From Streptomyces sp. CCM_MD2014 (GTDB lineage: Bacteria > Actinomycetota > Actinomycetes > Streptomycetales > Streptomycetaceae), in NCBI RefSeq assembly GCF_000772045.1, contig NZ_CP009754.1, positions 2,914,001 to 2,978,000 of the forward strand: a stretch of DNA of 64,000 nucleotides. The letters are read 5' to 3'. A program made the translations under genes and the position numbers. Position 1 is the stretch's first letter; the number at the start of each line of letters is the position of its first letter. This document shows, piece by piece, positions 16,752 through 26,008 of this stretch. The notes below the pieces were generated by a model, which saw only the letters and a list, made by a program, of their open reading frames with translations, was not told the DNA's origin and made no database searches.

Positions 16752-17261
16752 GTGGTGGAGCGGATTTTGGTGAGTGCCTGTTTGCTGGGCAGGCCCGTGC
16801 GTTATGACGGGGGTGCCAAGCCGGTCGGGGACGCGGTCGTCGGGCGGTGGCGGGACGAGGGGCGGGTGGTGGTCTTCTGCCCGGAGGTGTCTGGTGGGCT
16901 GCCCGTGCCTCGGCCTGCGGCGGAGATCGTGGGTGGGGACGGGGCTGACGTGCTGGACGGTGTTGCCCGGGTGCTCACCGAGGGTGGGGAGGATGTCAGC
17001 CGGCACTTTGTTCGGGGGGCTCGTCTTGCGCTGGAGGCCGCCCGGGGAGCCGGGGTTCGTGTGGCGTTGTTGAAGGAGTCCAGTCCGTCCTGCGGGTCGC
17101 TTCGTGTCTATGACGGGCGCTTCGCGGGGGCGCGGGTGCCGGGGCAGGGTGTGACCACGGCGCTGTTGAGGCGGGCGGGGGTGCGGGTCTTCAGCGAGGA
17201 GCAGATTCCCGAGGCGGTGGCGTGCCTGCGTGAGCTGGAGGGCTCCGGCGGGTCGCGTTGA
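16752..17261 (+). CDS. DUF523 family protein
   Basis: This 169-residue protein shows the DUF523 pattern: ILVSACLLGRPVRYDGGAK at the start, VVVFCPEVSGGLPVPRP in the middle and LLKESSPSCGS near residue 106. The conserved cysteines suggest metal or cofactor binding, but no member has a role I can state with confidence. Two consecutive GTG codons at 16752 and 16755 could start translation. The stop lies 21 bases from the end of the convergent nitroreductase gene. It marks the beginning of the conserved backbone. Confidence 0.8.
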   Translation: MVERILVSACLLGRPVRYDGGAKPVGDAVVGRWRDEGRVVVFCPEVSGGLPVPRPAAEIVGGDGADVLDGVARVLTEGGEDVSRHFVRGARLALEAARGAGVRVALLKESSPSCGSLRVYDGRFAGARVPGQGVTTALLRRAGVRVFSEEQIPEAVACLRELEGSGGSR

Positions 17262-17282
17262 CCGCAGGCGCCTCCGGTGACG

Positions 17283-17996
17283 TCAGCGTTCGCCCGGGGG
17301 CGTCGCGATCGCCTCCGTCAGGGGCTTGCGGGTCAGGTCCGGGACCTCGCAGTCGGGGGATGCGTAGCCGACGGGGAAGAGGATGTACGGGCGTTCGTTG
17401 GCGGGGCGTTCGCAGATTCTGGTGAGGAAGGCCATCGGGTTGGGGGTGTGGGTGAGGGTGCTCAGGCCCATCGTGTGCAGGGCCGTGATGAAGAGGCCGC
17501 AGGCGATGCCCACGCTCTCGTTCACGTAGTAGTTCTTGCGCAGCGAGCCGTCCGGCATCGCGGTGCTCTTCTCGGCGAAGCAGACCACGATCCACGGCAC
17601 GACGTCGAGGAAGCTCTTGTCCGAGTCCGTTTCGAGGCGGGCGAGTGCGGCGCGCCACTCGGGCGGGATGCGGCCGCCCTCGTAGTTCACCCGTTCCTCC
17701 GCCTCCGCGGCGACCCGGATGCGGTGTTTGGTCTCGGCGTCGCCGATCACGGCGAACTTCCACGGCTGGAAGTGGGCGCCGGAGGGTGCGGTGTTGGCCG
17801 CGGCGATCGCCAGGTCGACGCACTCGCGCGGGACCGGTTCGTCGCTGAAGAAGCGCACACTGCGTCGGCGGTCGACGAAGGAGACGAAGTCCCTGCCCCG
17901 GCGGAGCATCTCGGCTTCGTCGTAGCGCTTCGGCCGGTACGGGATGAACGGGTGCGTGTGCTGCCTCACGGGTCTCACCGGTTTCATGGGGCTCAC
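17283..17996 (-). CDS. Nitroreductase-family flavoprotein
   Basis: This FMN-dependent oxidoreductase has about 237 residues. The FMN-binding signature is DFVSFVDRRRSVRFFSDEPV, with AAANTAPSGAHFQPWKF close behind. The layout is nearest to the iodotyrosine-deiodinase-like branch, which also keeps the GLSTLTHTPNPMAFL loop. GTG 17996 was chosen for its GAGGAG sequence; ATG 17987 is an alternative. It is divergent from an Lrp/AsnC regulator that may control it. The natural substrate is unknown. Confidence 0.85.
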   Translation of the reverse strand: MSPMKPVRPVRQHTHPFIPYRPKRYDEAEMLRRGRDFVSFVDRRRSVRFFSDEPVPRECVDLAIAAANTAPSGAHFQPWKFAVIGDAETKHRIRVAAEAEERVNYEGGRIPPEWRAALARLETDSDKSFLDVVPWIVVCFAEKSTAMPDGSLRKNYYVNESVGIACGLFITALHTMGLSTLTHTPNPMAFLTRICERPANERPYILFPVGYASPDCEVPDLTRKPLTEAIATPPGER

Positions 17997-18133
17997 GGGT
18001 CTCCTCGTGGACTGGAGCACTTAGGGTGAGGCAGCCTGTGTCGGATGGGCAACAGGGGAGCGAGTCCATTGCCCATTCGGCAGGGAAAGTGGTTTCTCAG
18101 TGCCTTTTTGGTGGCAGATCGGCAGGTTCTACG

Positions 18134-18628
18134 GTGGCGGCACGGCGCGGGCTCGATCAGCTTGACGGGCGGATGTTGCGGCTGCTCCGGGAGCGTCCGC
18201 GGGAGGGGCTGCTGGAGGTCGCCCGGCAACTCGGGGTCGCCCGCGGTACGTTGCAGGCGCGGCTCGATCGGCTGGCCGGTGCCGGTGTGGTGACCGGGTA
18301 CGGGCCGGACGTGGACGTCGCCGCGCTCGGGCACGGGGTGCAGGCGTTCACGACGTTCGAGGTGGACCAGCCGGCCCGTGCGGCCATCGCGGCGCGGCTG
18401 CGGGGGGTTCCGCAGATTCTCGAGGCCCATGTCGTGACGGGGCCGGGGGACATCTGGTGCCGTATCGCCGGGACCAGCAACCAGCACGTCCAGCAAGTGA
18501 TCGACCATGTGCTCGCGGTGCCTGGTGTGCGGCGCAGTACGACGGTCGTCGCGCTGAGTGCGGTCGTTCCGTATCGGGTCCAGCCTCTGATCGATGAGGT
18601 GTCCGGTCTGCCGGAGTCCCAAGGGTGA
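18134..18628 (+). CDS. Lrp/AsnC-family transcriptional regulator
   Basis: This 164-residue regulator has an N-terminal winged helix (LDQLDGRMLRLLRERPREGL) and a C-terminal RAM/AsnC ligand domain (ILEAHVVTGPGDIWCRIAGT). Such proteins sense amino acids or related metabolites and bind as octamers. GTG 18134 is preferred because the upstream in-frame extension reads unlike protein. The promoter regions of this gene and the divergent nitroreductase share about 140 bases, so the nitroreductase is a likely target. Confidence 0.85.
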   Translation: MAARRGLDQLDGRMLRLLRERPREGLLEVARQLGVARGTLQARLDRLAGAGVVTGYGPDVDVAALGHGVQAFTTFEVDQPARAAIAARLRGVPQILEAHVVTGPGDIWCRIAGTSNQHVQQVIDHVLAVPGVRRSTTVVALSAVVPYRVQPLIDEVSGLPESQG

Positions 18629-18669
18629 CTTGCGGCTCCGTTGTCGGTGGCCGGTGGCAGCATGCGGGC

Positions 18670-20583
18670 ATGAGCGGTATTTCTTCCGACGGGTCTTTCA
18701 ACTGGCGCGAGTTCCTCGGGCGTTGGCAGGAGGAATGGATGCCCCGGCTCGACCAGGAGGAGGACGGCGGGTCCCGGTCCGTCGTCCTGGGGCGGGACGG
18801 GGCCGGGGAGGCTGCGATCGTCGCGGCGGAGGAGCGGCTGGGGCGGCGGTTGCCGCCGTCGTACCGGGAGTTCCTGGCCGTGAGCGACGGGTGGTACGTG
18901 GATCAGATGGCCGGCGTGTACCGGCTCGGCGGTGTCGCGGACATCGACTGGTTCGGGGATCCGTACGACATGACGTCCGTGTACGAGGGGTTCCTGGACG
19001 ACGATCCGTCGCGGGAGGCGGTTCTGCTGGCCGGGATGTGGCGGCGGGCGCTGCGGCTGGAGACGGACTCCGACACGTCGTACGCGCTGCTCGATCCGGG
19101 GGACCGGGACGAGGAGGGTGAGTGGGCGCTCTACGTGTACCAGGGCTGGGGCGGTGAGTTCCCGGACCGGTACCCGTCCTTCCGGGCGTACATGGAGGCC
19201 ATGTACCGCCACTTCCACGCCACCCGCGCCGAGCGGTCCGACTTCGTGAACGCGACCACGCGGGAGCAGGATGCCCGGGTGGAGCGGGCGCGGGTGCTGG
19301 TCCTGCGCGGGCGGTACGAGGAGGCCGTGCCGCTGCTGGAGGAGGCGGCCGGGTTCGGGCGGCCACACAGTGCCGATCTGCTGGGCCAGATACGGCACTT
19401 CCTGGCTCCGGGCCAGTCCCGGAGCCACGGCGGCCTGGTGGCCGACCGGCGCTACCTGCCGGAGGTGCTGCCCGTGGAGGCCCTCGGGCCGGCTCAGGAG
19501 CAGTGGCGGGTGGGCGGTGACGAGCACTGGCTGGGGATGATGGCCGCCCGTGGCGCCGGGCGGGAGGCGGCCGAGGCGGCGCTGGGCGCGGTGCGGGACG
19601 GGACCTACCGCTATGCGCCCGCCGGTGCCTGGGGGCGGGCCGTCGGCGAGGCTCGCAAGGCGGCCCGGTGGGGTGCGTGCGACGCGGCGTGGCGGGTACT
19701 GCGGGACGCGCTTCCGCGGTGGGAGCAGCCCGGACCGCTGCTCGTCGTTCCGCTCGGGCTGCTCGCCGATCCGGTGCTGGGGCCGCTGGTCACTCCGGAG
19801 CGGGGGCGAGAGGTTCTGGCGACGCCTCGGGGCGGGCAGACGGGCCCGGTCCCGGAGCCGGTGCCGGATCTCGATCCGCCGGGGCTCGCGTGGCTGGCGG
19901 AGCCCGGCGGGTTCCGTGGGTCGTTCGGTGGTGCGTACCGCTGTGTCTGGGTCGAGGGGGTCGGGCCCGAGCGGCTGCCCGAGCTGATCGGGGAGGACGG
20001 TGCGGTGCTGAGCGGTCCCGTGCGGCCGTTGGACGTGGCCCGGTCGGCGCGCAGGCCGCACGAGCGGGAGGACGAGGGCGTGGAACTGTGGGAGGACCGG
20101 GCCGTGGTCGCCGTCGGGCGGTCGGAAGGGGCGTGGTCCTTCGCCTTCGACGGGTACGGGCTGCATCACATGAGTCAGCTGTTCCGGTCGCCGGTCGCGG
20201 ACGCCTCCGCCGGCGGGCGGGCCGTGGTGGTGTGGTGCGAGCCGGGGCACGCGTCCGCCGGGGGCCGGCCGGACGCGTTTCATCTGTCGGTGGCCGAAGG
20301 GGGCGAGCAGCTGTACGGGTTCACCCTGTGGGGCGCGGACGTCGAGCGGTCCGGTGCGCTACCCGAGGCGCTGGATCCGGACCGGCTGTTCCGCCCGGGG
20401 GACTCCGGGCAGGAGGGGCATCTGCGGGCGCTGAAGGCCCTGCACGGCGAACTCGGGCTCTCCCTGCCCCGCTTCGCGCTCACCCACGGCCGGCTCCCCA
20501 CCTTCACCACCCGGTCCTGGACGCGGGCGCCCCGGGAGGGCGAGGGGTTCGCGTACCTCGCCTTCCACCGGACTTGGGGGTGA
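18670..20583 (+). CDS. SMI1/KNR4-domain protein, large form
   Basis: This 637-residue soluble protein has an N-terminal SMI1/KNR4 (SUKH) domain, recognised by AAEERLGRRLPPSYREFLAV and SDGWYV at about residues 46-72. The rest has two further modules with no family that I can name. SUKH proteins are frequent immunity proteins against polymorphic toxins, but this gene has no toxin neighbour and sits in the conserved backbone, so a housekeeping role is as likely. ATG 18670 was chosen over an upstream start that would add 15 non-coding-like residues. It converges on the whiE hydroxylase. Confidence 0.75.
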   Translation: MSGISSDGSFNWREFLGRWQEEWMPRLDQEEDGGSRSVVLGRDGAGEAAIVAAEERLGRRLPPSYREFLAVSDGWYVDQMAGVYRLGGVADIDWFGDPYDMTSVYEGFLDDDPSREAVLLAGMWRRALRLETDSDTSYALLDPGDRDEEGEWALYVYQGWGGEFPDRYPSFRAYMEAMYRHFHATRAERSDFVNATTREQDARVERARVLVLRGRYEEAVPLLEEAAGFGRPHSADLLGQIRHFLAPGQSRSHGGLVADRRYLPEVLPVEALGPAQEQWRVGGDEHWLGMMAARGAGREAAEAALGAVRDGTYRYAPAGAWGRAVGEARKAARWGACDAAWRVLRDALPRWEQPGPLLVVPLGLLADPVLGPLVTPERGREVLATPRGGQTGPVPEPVPDLDPPGLAWLAEPGGFRGSFGGAYRCVWVEGVGPERLPELIGEDGAVLSGPVRPLDVARSARRPHEREDEGVELWEDRAVVAVGRSEGAWSFAFDGYGLHHMSQLFRSPVADASAGGRAVVVWCEPGHASAGGRPDAFHLSVAEGGEQLYGFTLWGADVERSGALPEALDPDRLFRPGDSGQEGHLRALKALHGELGLSLPRFALTHGRLPTFTTRSWTRAPREGEGFAYLAFHRTWG

Positions 20584-20660
20584 CGGTGGGGAATGCCGTG
20601 GAGACGCCGGCCGAGACGCCGGCCGGCCGAGGCGTCGACCGGTCCGCGACCGTGCGGACC

Positions 20661-22574
20661 TCAGGTGCGCGCCAGTACCGTCGCCACCACCTGGCGCAGC
20701 ATCGCCTCCGGGTCGGGTGCGGGGCCCGGGGAGCGCCAGGCCACGAAGCCGTCGGGGCGGATGAGGACCGCGCCGCCCCGGGTCACTCCGTGGGCCCGCG
20801 CCCAGTCGGTCTCCTCGTCGTCCGGGACCAGGTCGGCGCCGGGGGTGCCGCCCACGCGGTACGGCTTCAGCGGGACGCGCAGTGCCGCGGCCACCTCGGT
20901 CGCCGCCTCGTGCCAGCCGGTGGGCTGGGCCGCGTCGCTGAGCAGGACGAGGGAGTCCTCGTAGAGGTCCAGGGTGGACAGGCGCTCCTCGCCCCGGCGG
21001 AGCCAGAGGTGGGGTGCCCTGCTGCCGGGGGCGCCGGTGAGGTCGAGGCCCTCGGGGACCACCGGGGTCGCCGGGTCGGCGCCGACCACGGCGCCCTGGG
21101 GGTAGCGGTAGCCGAGGGCGACGTTGAGGATGCCGCGCTGCGGGCCGCCGGGAGGACCGGCCGGGGCGCCACCAGGAGCACCGGCGGGACCGCCACCCCC
21201 GGGCGCACCGCCAGGCGTACCGGCGGGACCGCCACGCCCGGGTGCGCCGCCCGGGCCGCCGCGAGCCGCACCGCCGGGAGCTCCTGACGCGCCGGGACCG
21301 CCACCCCCGGGCGCACCGCCAGGCCCACCCGAGCCCCTGCCGCCCCCGGGCGCACCGTCCGGGCCCCCGGCGCCCCCCATCCCCGCCGGCGGCGCGAACC
21401 CCGGGTGGCTGTGCTCGACCGAACGATGGGCGGCGCGGGCGCTGGTGGCCTCCGCTACCGGGCGGCGTTCCGTGTCGTAGGTGTCCAGGAGGGGCTCGCC
21501 CGCCCAGCCCTCCAGTACCGCCGCCAGCTTCCAGGCGAGGTTGTGGGCGTCCTGGATGCCGGTGTTGGAGCCGAAGGCGCCGGTGGGGGACATCTCGTGG
21601 GCGGAGTCGCCGGCGAGCAGGACGCGGCCGGAGCGGTAGCTGCGGGCGACGCGCTGGGCGGCGTGCCAGGGGGCCTTGCCGGTGATCTCGACGTCGAGGT
21701 CGGGGTCGCCGACGGCGCGGCGGATGTGGGCGGCGCAGCGCTCGTCGGTGAAGTCCTCCACCGTTTCGCCCTGTTCGGGGTGCCAGGGGGCGTGGAAGAC
21801 CCAGTTCTCGCGGTTGTCGACGGGCAGGAGGGCGCCGTCGGCGTTCTCGTCGGTCAGGTAGCAGACGATGAAGCGGCGGTCGCCCACGACGTCGGCGAGG
21901 CGGCGGGAGCGGAAGGTGATGCTGACGTTGTGAAAGAGGTCGCCGGGGCCGCTCTGGCCGATGCCGAGCTGTTCGCGGACGGGGCTGCGGGGGCCGTCGG
22001 CGGCGACCAGGTAGTCGGCGCGGATGGTGGTGTGCTCGCCGGTCTCCCGGCTCTTCACGATCGCCGTCACGCCGTCGGCGTCCGTCTCGAAGGAGAGCAG
22101 CTCCGTGCCGAAGCGGAGGTCGCCGCCGAGGTTGACGGCGTGGGTGAGGAGTTCCGGTTCCAGGTCGTTCTGGCTGCACAGGCACCAGGAGCTGGGGCTG
22201 AAGCGGGCCAGTCCGTTGCCGGGGTCGATCTGCTTGAACAGCCACTCCCCCGCGTCGCCGACCAGGGTGGGCGTCTGCAGGATGCCGTGGTTGTCGGCCA
22301 GGGTGGCGGCGGCCCGGCGGATGTCGGGCTCGGTGCCGGCCACCCGGAAGATCTCCATCGTGCGGACGTTGTTGCCGCGTCCCCGGGGGTGGATGGAGGT
22401 GCCGGCGTGGCGTTCGACCAGGGTGTGCCGGACGCCCAGCCGTCCCAGGAACACCGACATCGACAGGCCCACCAGGGACCCGCCGACGACGAGGACCGGG
22501 ACGCGGTGGGTCCGGCCGGCCCCAGGGGCGGCTCCGGGATCGGTACCGCCGGACCGGTCGGCTCTTTCGTTCAT
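20661..22574 (-). CDS. whiEVIII: WhiE ORFVIII FAD-dependent polyketide hydroxylase
   Basis: This 637-residue aromatic hydroxylase acts late in spore-pigment synthesis. The Rossmann motif is VLVVGGSLVGLSMSVFLGRL near residues 27-46. DG (VAADGPRSPVREQLG) and GD (VLLAGDSAHEMSPTGAFGSN) motifs complete the FAD site, and a thioredoxin-like C-terminal domain follows. About 85 residues of Gly/Pro/Ala repeats interrupt the protein between the FAD and C-terminal domains. ATG 22574 follows a GGAGGACGAG sequence. It is transcribed divergently from ORFI-VII. In S. coelicolor this promoter (whiEP2) depends on sigma F; whether that holds here is inference. Confidence 0.92.
   Translation of the reverse strand: MNERADRSGGTDPGAAPGAGRTHRVPVLVVGGSLVGLSMSVFLGRLGVRHTLVERHAGTSIHPRGRGNNVRTMEIFRVAGTEPDIRRAAATLADNHGILQTPTLVGDAGEWLFKQIDPGNGLARFSPSSWCLCSQNDLEPELLTHAVNLGGDLRFGTELLSFETDADGVTAIVKSRETGEHTTIRADYLVAADGPRSPVREQLGIGQSGPGDLFHNVSITFRSRRLADVVGDRRFIVCYLTDENADGALLPVDNRENWVFHAPWHPEQGETVEDFTDERCAAHIRRAVGDPDLDVEITGKAPWHAAQRVARSYRSGRVLLAGDSAHEMSPTGAFGSNTGIQDAHNLAWKLAAVLEGWAGEPLLDTYDTERRPVAEATSARAAHRSVEHSHPGFAPPAGMGGAGGPDGAPGGGRGSGGPGGAPGGGGPGASGAPGGAARGGPGGAPGRGGPAGTPGGAPGGGGPAGAPGGAPAGPPGGPQRGILNVALGYRYPQGAVVGADPATPVVPEGLDLTGAPGSRAPHLWLRRGEERLSTLDLYEDSLVLLSDAAQPTGWHEAATEVAAALRVPLKPYRVGGTPGADLVPDDEETDWARAHGVTRGGAVLIRPDGFVAWRSPGPAPDPEAMLRQVVATVLART
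21140..21395 (-). repeat. Coding repeat: collagen-like Gly-Pro-Ala insert in WhiE ORFVIII
   Basis: The DNA is an imperfect repeat that encodes GAPGG, GGPAG and PGGGG units, roughly residues 393-478 of the hydroxylase. It interrupts otherwise normal flavoprotein sequence and stays in frame. It is probably a flexible linker that changes length by slippage. Confidence 0.8.
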
Positions 22575-22911
22575 GGTTGCTCGTCCTCCGTTGCGACAGA
22601 CGTGAGTGACATACGTGGATGAGGGACGTGGGTGACGGACGCACCCCGTGACACACGCGCCCCGCGACAGCCCTGTGTGAGTGACGGGCACGCCCCGCGA
22701 CAGGTGTGCGCCGGGGCCTTCATGCATGCCCCGTACGGGGCGCCGGGGCCCGCCGCGGCGCAGGCTTCACCCGCTTAACCCTCCTGGTTCGCGGACCCCG
22801 CGGGCACGGCTCACGATCGTGCTTACGCGGCCGTCGCGCCCCGCCTGCCCGGTGGGCGCCGCCGACGTTCGCCCCAGTCCACGAGGAAGACCCCGAGAAG
22901 AGGTGGGCCGG
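22575..22911. promoter_or_regulatory. Divergent whiE promoter region
   Basis: These 337 bases separate whiE ORFVIII from ORFI and must hold both pigment promoters (whiEP1 and whiEP2 in S. coelicolor). No standard -35/-10 pair stands out, as expected for developmental sigma factors. Several related GTGAGTGAC and CCCCGCGACA motifs are crowded into 22595-22705. Confidence 0.6.
22642..22702. repeat. Three direct copies of a C(A/G)CCCCG(T/C)GACA motif
   Basis: Copies begin at 22642, 22658 and 22691; the last two are identical over 12 bases. Starts are 16 and 33 bases apart, on the ORFVIII side of the whiE promoter region. They may be sites for a sporulation regulator. Confidence 0.55.
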
Positions 22912-24126
22912 ATGACGGTCTCTCCCGTCGTAGCGACGGATGCCCCGACCACGGATGCCACGGACGCGACGGACGCCATACGCACCACCAGGGCCGTGGC
23001 GGCGGACGCGGGCGGCGTGTCGATATCCGCGTTCGACGGATCCCGCGTGCGGGTCGTCCTGATGCTGGACGTCCACGACGGAATGCAGCAGGAGTTCCTG
23101 GACGCCTACGAGCGCATCCGCGACCGGGTCGCCGCCGTTCCGGGACACGTCAGCGACCAGCTGTGCCAGTCCCTGGAGAACCCGACCCAGTGGCTGCTGA
23201 CCAGCGAGTGGGAGAGCGCCGCGCCCTTCCTGGCCTGGGTCAACAGCGATGAGCACCTGGACACCGTCGAGCCGCTGGCGACCTGCGTCCGTGACACCCA
23301 CTCGCTGCGCTACAGCGTCCTGCGGGAGACCGAGGGCGGGCAGCCGGCGCCCGGTGAGCCGCGCTCGGCGCCCCGGATCGGCGGCAACGTCGTACGGCAC
23401 GCGCTGACCTTCACCGTACGGCCCGGCAGCGAGGCGGAGACCGCCCGGCTGCTGTCCGAGTACGTGTCGCCCGACGCGCACGTGGACGGTTCCACGCGGC
23501 TGCTGCGCACCTCGCTCTTCATGCAGGGCAACCGGATCGTGCGCGCGGTGGAGGTGCGGGGCGACCTGCAGACCGCGCTGCGCCATGTCGCCCGGCAGCC
23601 CGGCGTACGGGCGGTCGAGGAGGCCCTCAACCCGTATCTGGAGCAGGACCGGGACCTCGCCGACCCGCAGTCCGCCCGGCGGTTCTTCACCCGGGCCGCC
23701 ATGCCGGCGGTCCACCACGCGACGTCCGTCCACCACGCGACGTCCGGTGACCGGGCCGGGGCACGCACCGAGCGGCTGGCGCTGCTCTACCCGGTGCGCG
23801 CCGGTGCCGGCGGGGAGCTGGCCCGGCTGCTGGCCCGCCAGGACGCGTCCGCCGCGCAGGACCCGGACGGTCCCGTGCTGGCGGCCACCGTCTTCCACCG
23901 CGACGACCTCGTCGTACGGCTCGTCGACGTGGCCGGTGACCCGGAGGCCGCGCCCGCCGCCGTCCTGGGCCTGCACGGGCCCGAGGGCGCCGCGGCCGCC
24001 GAGCGGCTGCTGGACACGGCCGCGGTCGGCGTCGACGGGTCGCCGGGCGAGGCGGCCACGCTCTCCCGGTTGCTGGGGCGAGTCCGTATGACGCCGCTCA
24101 CCGACCGGCGTTCCGCCGGTTCCTGA
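22912..24126 (+). CDS. whiEI: WhiE ORFI, SchA/CurD-type pigment protein
   Basis: This 404-residue protein has the SchA/CurD-like fold found at the head of spore-pigment clusters. Two ferredoxin-like (antibiotic-monooxygenase-type) halves are visible, beginning near [20 protein letters not shown] and near [20 protein letters not shown]. It is genetically tied to pigment clusters, and suggested roles include oxygenation or targeting of the pigment, but no reaction is established to my knowledge. ATG 22912 was chosen at the end of a GAAGAGGTGGGCC leader. A short DAT repeat follows the start. It is the first gene of the seven-gene rightward operon. Confidence 0.88.
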   Translation: MTVSPVVATDAPTTDATDATDAIRTTRAVAADAGGVSISAFDGSRVRVVLMLDVHDGMQQEFLDAYERIRDRVAAVPGHVSDQLCQSLENPTQWLLTSEWESAAPFLAWVNSDEHLDTVEPLATCVRDTHSLRYSVLRETEGGQPAPGEPRSAPRIGGNVVRHALTFTVRPGSEAETARLLSEYVSPDAHVDGSTRLLRTSLFMQGNRIVRAVEVRGDLQTALRHVARQPGVRAVEEALNPYLEQDRDLADPQSARRFFTRAAMPAVHHATSVHHATSGDRAGARTERLALLYPVRAGAGGELARLLARQDASAAQDPDGPVLAATVFHRDDLVVRLVDVAGDPEAAPAAVLGLHGPEGAAAAERLLDTAAVGVDGSPGEAATLSRLLGRVRMTPLTDRRSAGS

Positions 24127-24263
24127 ACCACTCCCCCGACCGCGCGGCCGGCGGGCCCGACGGTGTGCCCGCAGGTGCGCGCGGATCCCCCTACCCATGG
24201 CTTCTCCCGGCCTCTCCCGGCCTCTTCTCCCCCACTTCCTCCCGTCACCCCGGAGTGAACGAC

Positions 24264-24740
24264 ATGACAGACCAGCAGGTACGCATCGTCTCCCTCGGCG
24301 ACATCGCGCCCAACCGCCGCCGCGGCGGAGACCTCCGCGCCCTTCTCACGCCCACCACCGCCGGGTCGACCAGCGGCTTCATGGGCGTGGCCATCGTGCA
24401 GCCCGGCGACCGCATCGCCGAGCACTACCACCCGTACTCCGAGGAGTTCGTGTACGTCACGGAGGGCGCCCTCGAAGTGGACCTGAACGGGGTGCCGCAC
24501 TCGCTCGCCACCGGACAGGGGCTGCTGATCCCGCAGGACATGCGCCACCGCTTCCGCAACACGGGGGACGTCGAGGCGCGGCTCGTGTTCCACCTGGGGC
24601 CCCTGGCCCCGCGGCCGGAGCTGGGCCACGTCGACACGGAGGACGCGCAGGGCAACCCGCTCCCGTGCGACGGGGCGCACGCGCACGCGGGTGGTGCCGG
24701 GCACGAGCGGCCCGCCCCGGCGGCCGAGGTGGTGTCATGA
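24264..24740 (+). CDS. whiEII: WhiE ORFII cupin
   Basis: This single-domain cupin of 158 residues has motif 1 [20 protein letters not shown], with its metal-binding histidines and glutamate, and motif 2 with [13 protein letters not shown]. Cupins of this kind in type II PKS clusters are thought to assist cyclisation or oxidation. The stop overlaps the KS-alpha start as ATGA, so translation is coupled. ATG 24264 follows GGAGTGAACGAC. Confidence 0.9.
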   Translation: MTDQQVRIVSLGDIAPNRRRGGDLRALLTPTTAGSTSGFMGVAIVQPGDRIAEHYHPYSEEFVYVTEGALEVDLNGVPHSLATGQGLLIPQDMRHRFRNTGDVEARLVFHLGPLAPRPELGHVDTEDAQGNPLPCDGAHAHAGGAGHERPAPAAEVVS

Positions 24741-26008
24741 CCCGGCGCCGGGTCGCCGTCACGGGCATAGGCGTCGTCGCCCCGGGCGGGATCGGCGTGC
24801 CCCAGTTCTGGGGGCTGCTGTCCGAAGGCCGTACGGCGACGCGCCGCATCTCCCTCTTCGACCCGGCCGGGTTGCGCTCGCAGATCGCCGCCGAGTGCGA
24901 CTTCGAGCCGTCCGACCACGGGCTCGGCCTCGCCACCGCCCAACGGTGCGACCGGTACGTGCAGTTCGCGCTCGTCGCCGCCTCCGAGGCGGTCCGGGAC
25001 GCCAACCTCGACATGAACCGTGAGGACCCCTGGCGGGCCGGTGCCACCCTCGGCACGGCGGTCGGCGGCACCACCCGGCTCGAACACGACTACGTCCTGG
25101 TCAGCGAGCGCGGCTCGCGCTGGGACGTCGACGACCGGCGGGCCGAGCCGCACCTGGAGCGCGCGTTCACGCCCGCCACCCTCTCCTCCGCGGTCGCCGA
25201 GGAGTTCGGGGTGCGCGGGCCGGTGCAGACCGTGTCCACCGGGTGCACGTCCGGTCTCGACGCGGTCGGTTACGCCTATCACGCGGTCGCCGAGGGGCGG
25301 GTCGACGTGTGCCTGGCGGGCGCGGCGGACTCGCCGATATCGCCGATCACCATGGCCTGCTTCGACGCCATCAAGGCGACCTCGCCGAACAACGACGACC
25401 CCGCGCACGCCTCCCGGCCCTTCGACGCCGACCGCAACGGCTTCGTCATGGGCGAGGGCGCGGCGGTGCTGGTCCTGGAGGACCTGGAACACGCCCGGGC
25501 CCGGGGCGCGGACGTGTACTGCGAGATATCCGGCTACGCCACGTTCGGCAACGCGTACCACATGACCGGGCTCACCAAGGAGGGCCTGGAGATGGCGCGG
25601 GCCATCGACACGGCGCTGGACATGGCCGGACTCGACGGCTCGGCGATCGACTACGTCAACGCGCACGGCTCCGGCACCCAGCAGAACGACCGGCACGAGA
25701 CCGCGGCCGTCAAACGCTCGCTGGGCGCGCACGCCTACAAGACGCCGATGAGCTCGATCAAGTCGATGGTGGGCCACTCGCTCGGCGCGATCGGCTCCAT
25801 AGAACTGGCCGCGTGCGTCCTGGCGATGGCCCACCAGGTGGTGCCGCCCACGGCCAACTACACGACCCCCGACCCCGAGTGCGACCTGGACTACGTGCCG
25901 CGCGAGGCACGGGAGCGGACGCTGCGGCACGTGCTGTCGGTGGGCAGCGGCTTCGGCGGCTTCCAGTCCGCGGTCGTACTGAGCGGCAGCGAAGGAGGGC
26001 AGCGATGA
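24737..26008 (+). CDS. whiEIII: WhiE ORFIII ketosynthase alpha
   Basis: This is the catalytic ketosynthase of the minimal type II PKS, 423 residues. It joins malonyl-ACP units into the pigment polyketide. The active cysteine is Cys170 in [15 protein letters not shown]. The two histidines lie in [12 protein letters not shown] and [11 protein letters not shown]. It forms a heterodimer with the chain-length factor encoded next, whose ATG overlaps its TGA. All catalytic residues are present, so the enzyme should be active. Confidence 0.95.
   Translation: MTRRRVAVTGIGVVAPGGIGVPQFWGLLSEGRTATRRISLFDPAGLRSQIAAECDFEPSDHGLGLATAQRCDRYVQFALVAASEAVRDANLDMNREDPWRAGATLGTAVGGTTRLEHDYVLVSERGSRWDVDDRRAEPHLERAFTPATLSSAVAEEFGVRGPVQTVSTGCTSGLDAVGYAYHAVAEGRVDVCLAGAADSPISPITMACFDAIKATSPNNDDPAHASRPFDADRNGFVMGEGAAVLVLEDLEHARARGADVYCEISGYATFGNAYHMTGLTKEGLEMARAIDTALDMAGLDGSAIDYVNAHGSGTQQNDRHETAAVKRSLGAHAYKTPMSSIKSMVGHSLGAIGSIELAACVLAMAHQVVPPTANYTTPDPECDLDYVPREARERTLRHVLSVGSGFGGFQSAVVLSGSEGGQR

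Noticed and set aside
18157..20283. A 708-codon open frame on the minus strand over the SMI1 gene
   Set aside because: It is an Arg/Pro-rich mirror of the true gene caused by high third-position GC, with no motif and no start signal.
18670..20583. SMI1/KNR4 protein as an immunity gene of a toxin system
   Set aside because: No toxin, secretion or repeat-protein gene lies beside it and the locus belongs to the conserved backbone.
21140..21395. Possible CRISPR-like array of short GC-rich units
   Set aside because: Units are irregular, lack unique spacers and translate in frame as a Gly/Pro repeat in WhiE ORFVIII.
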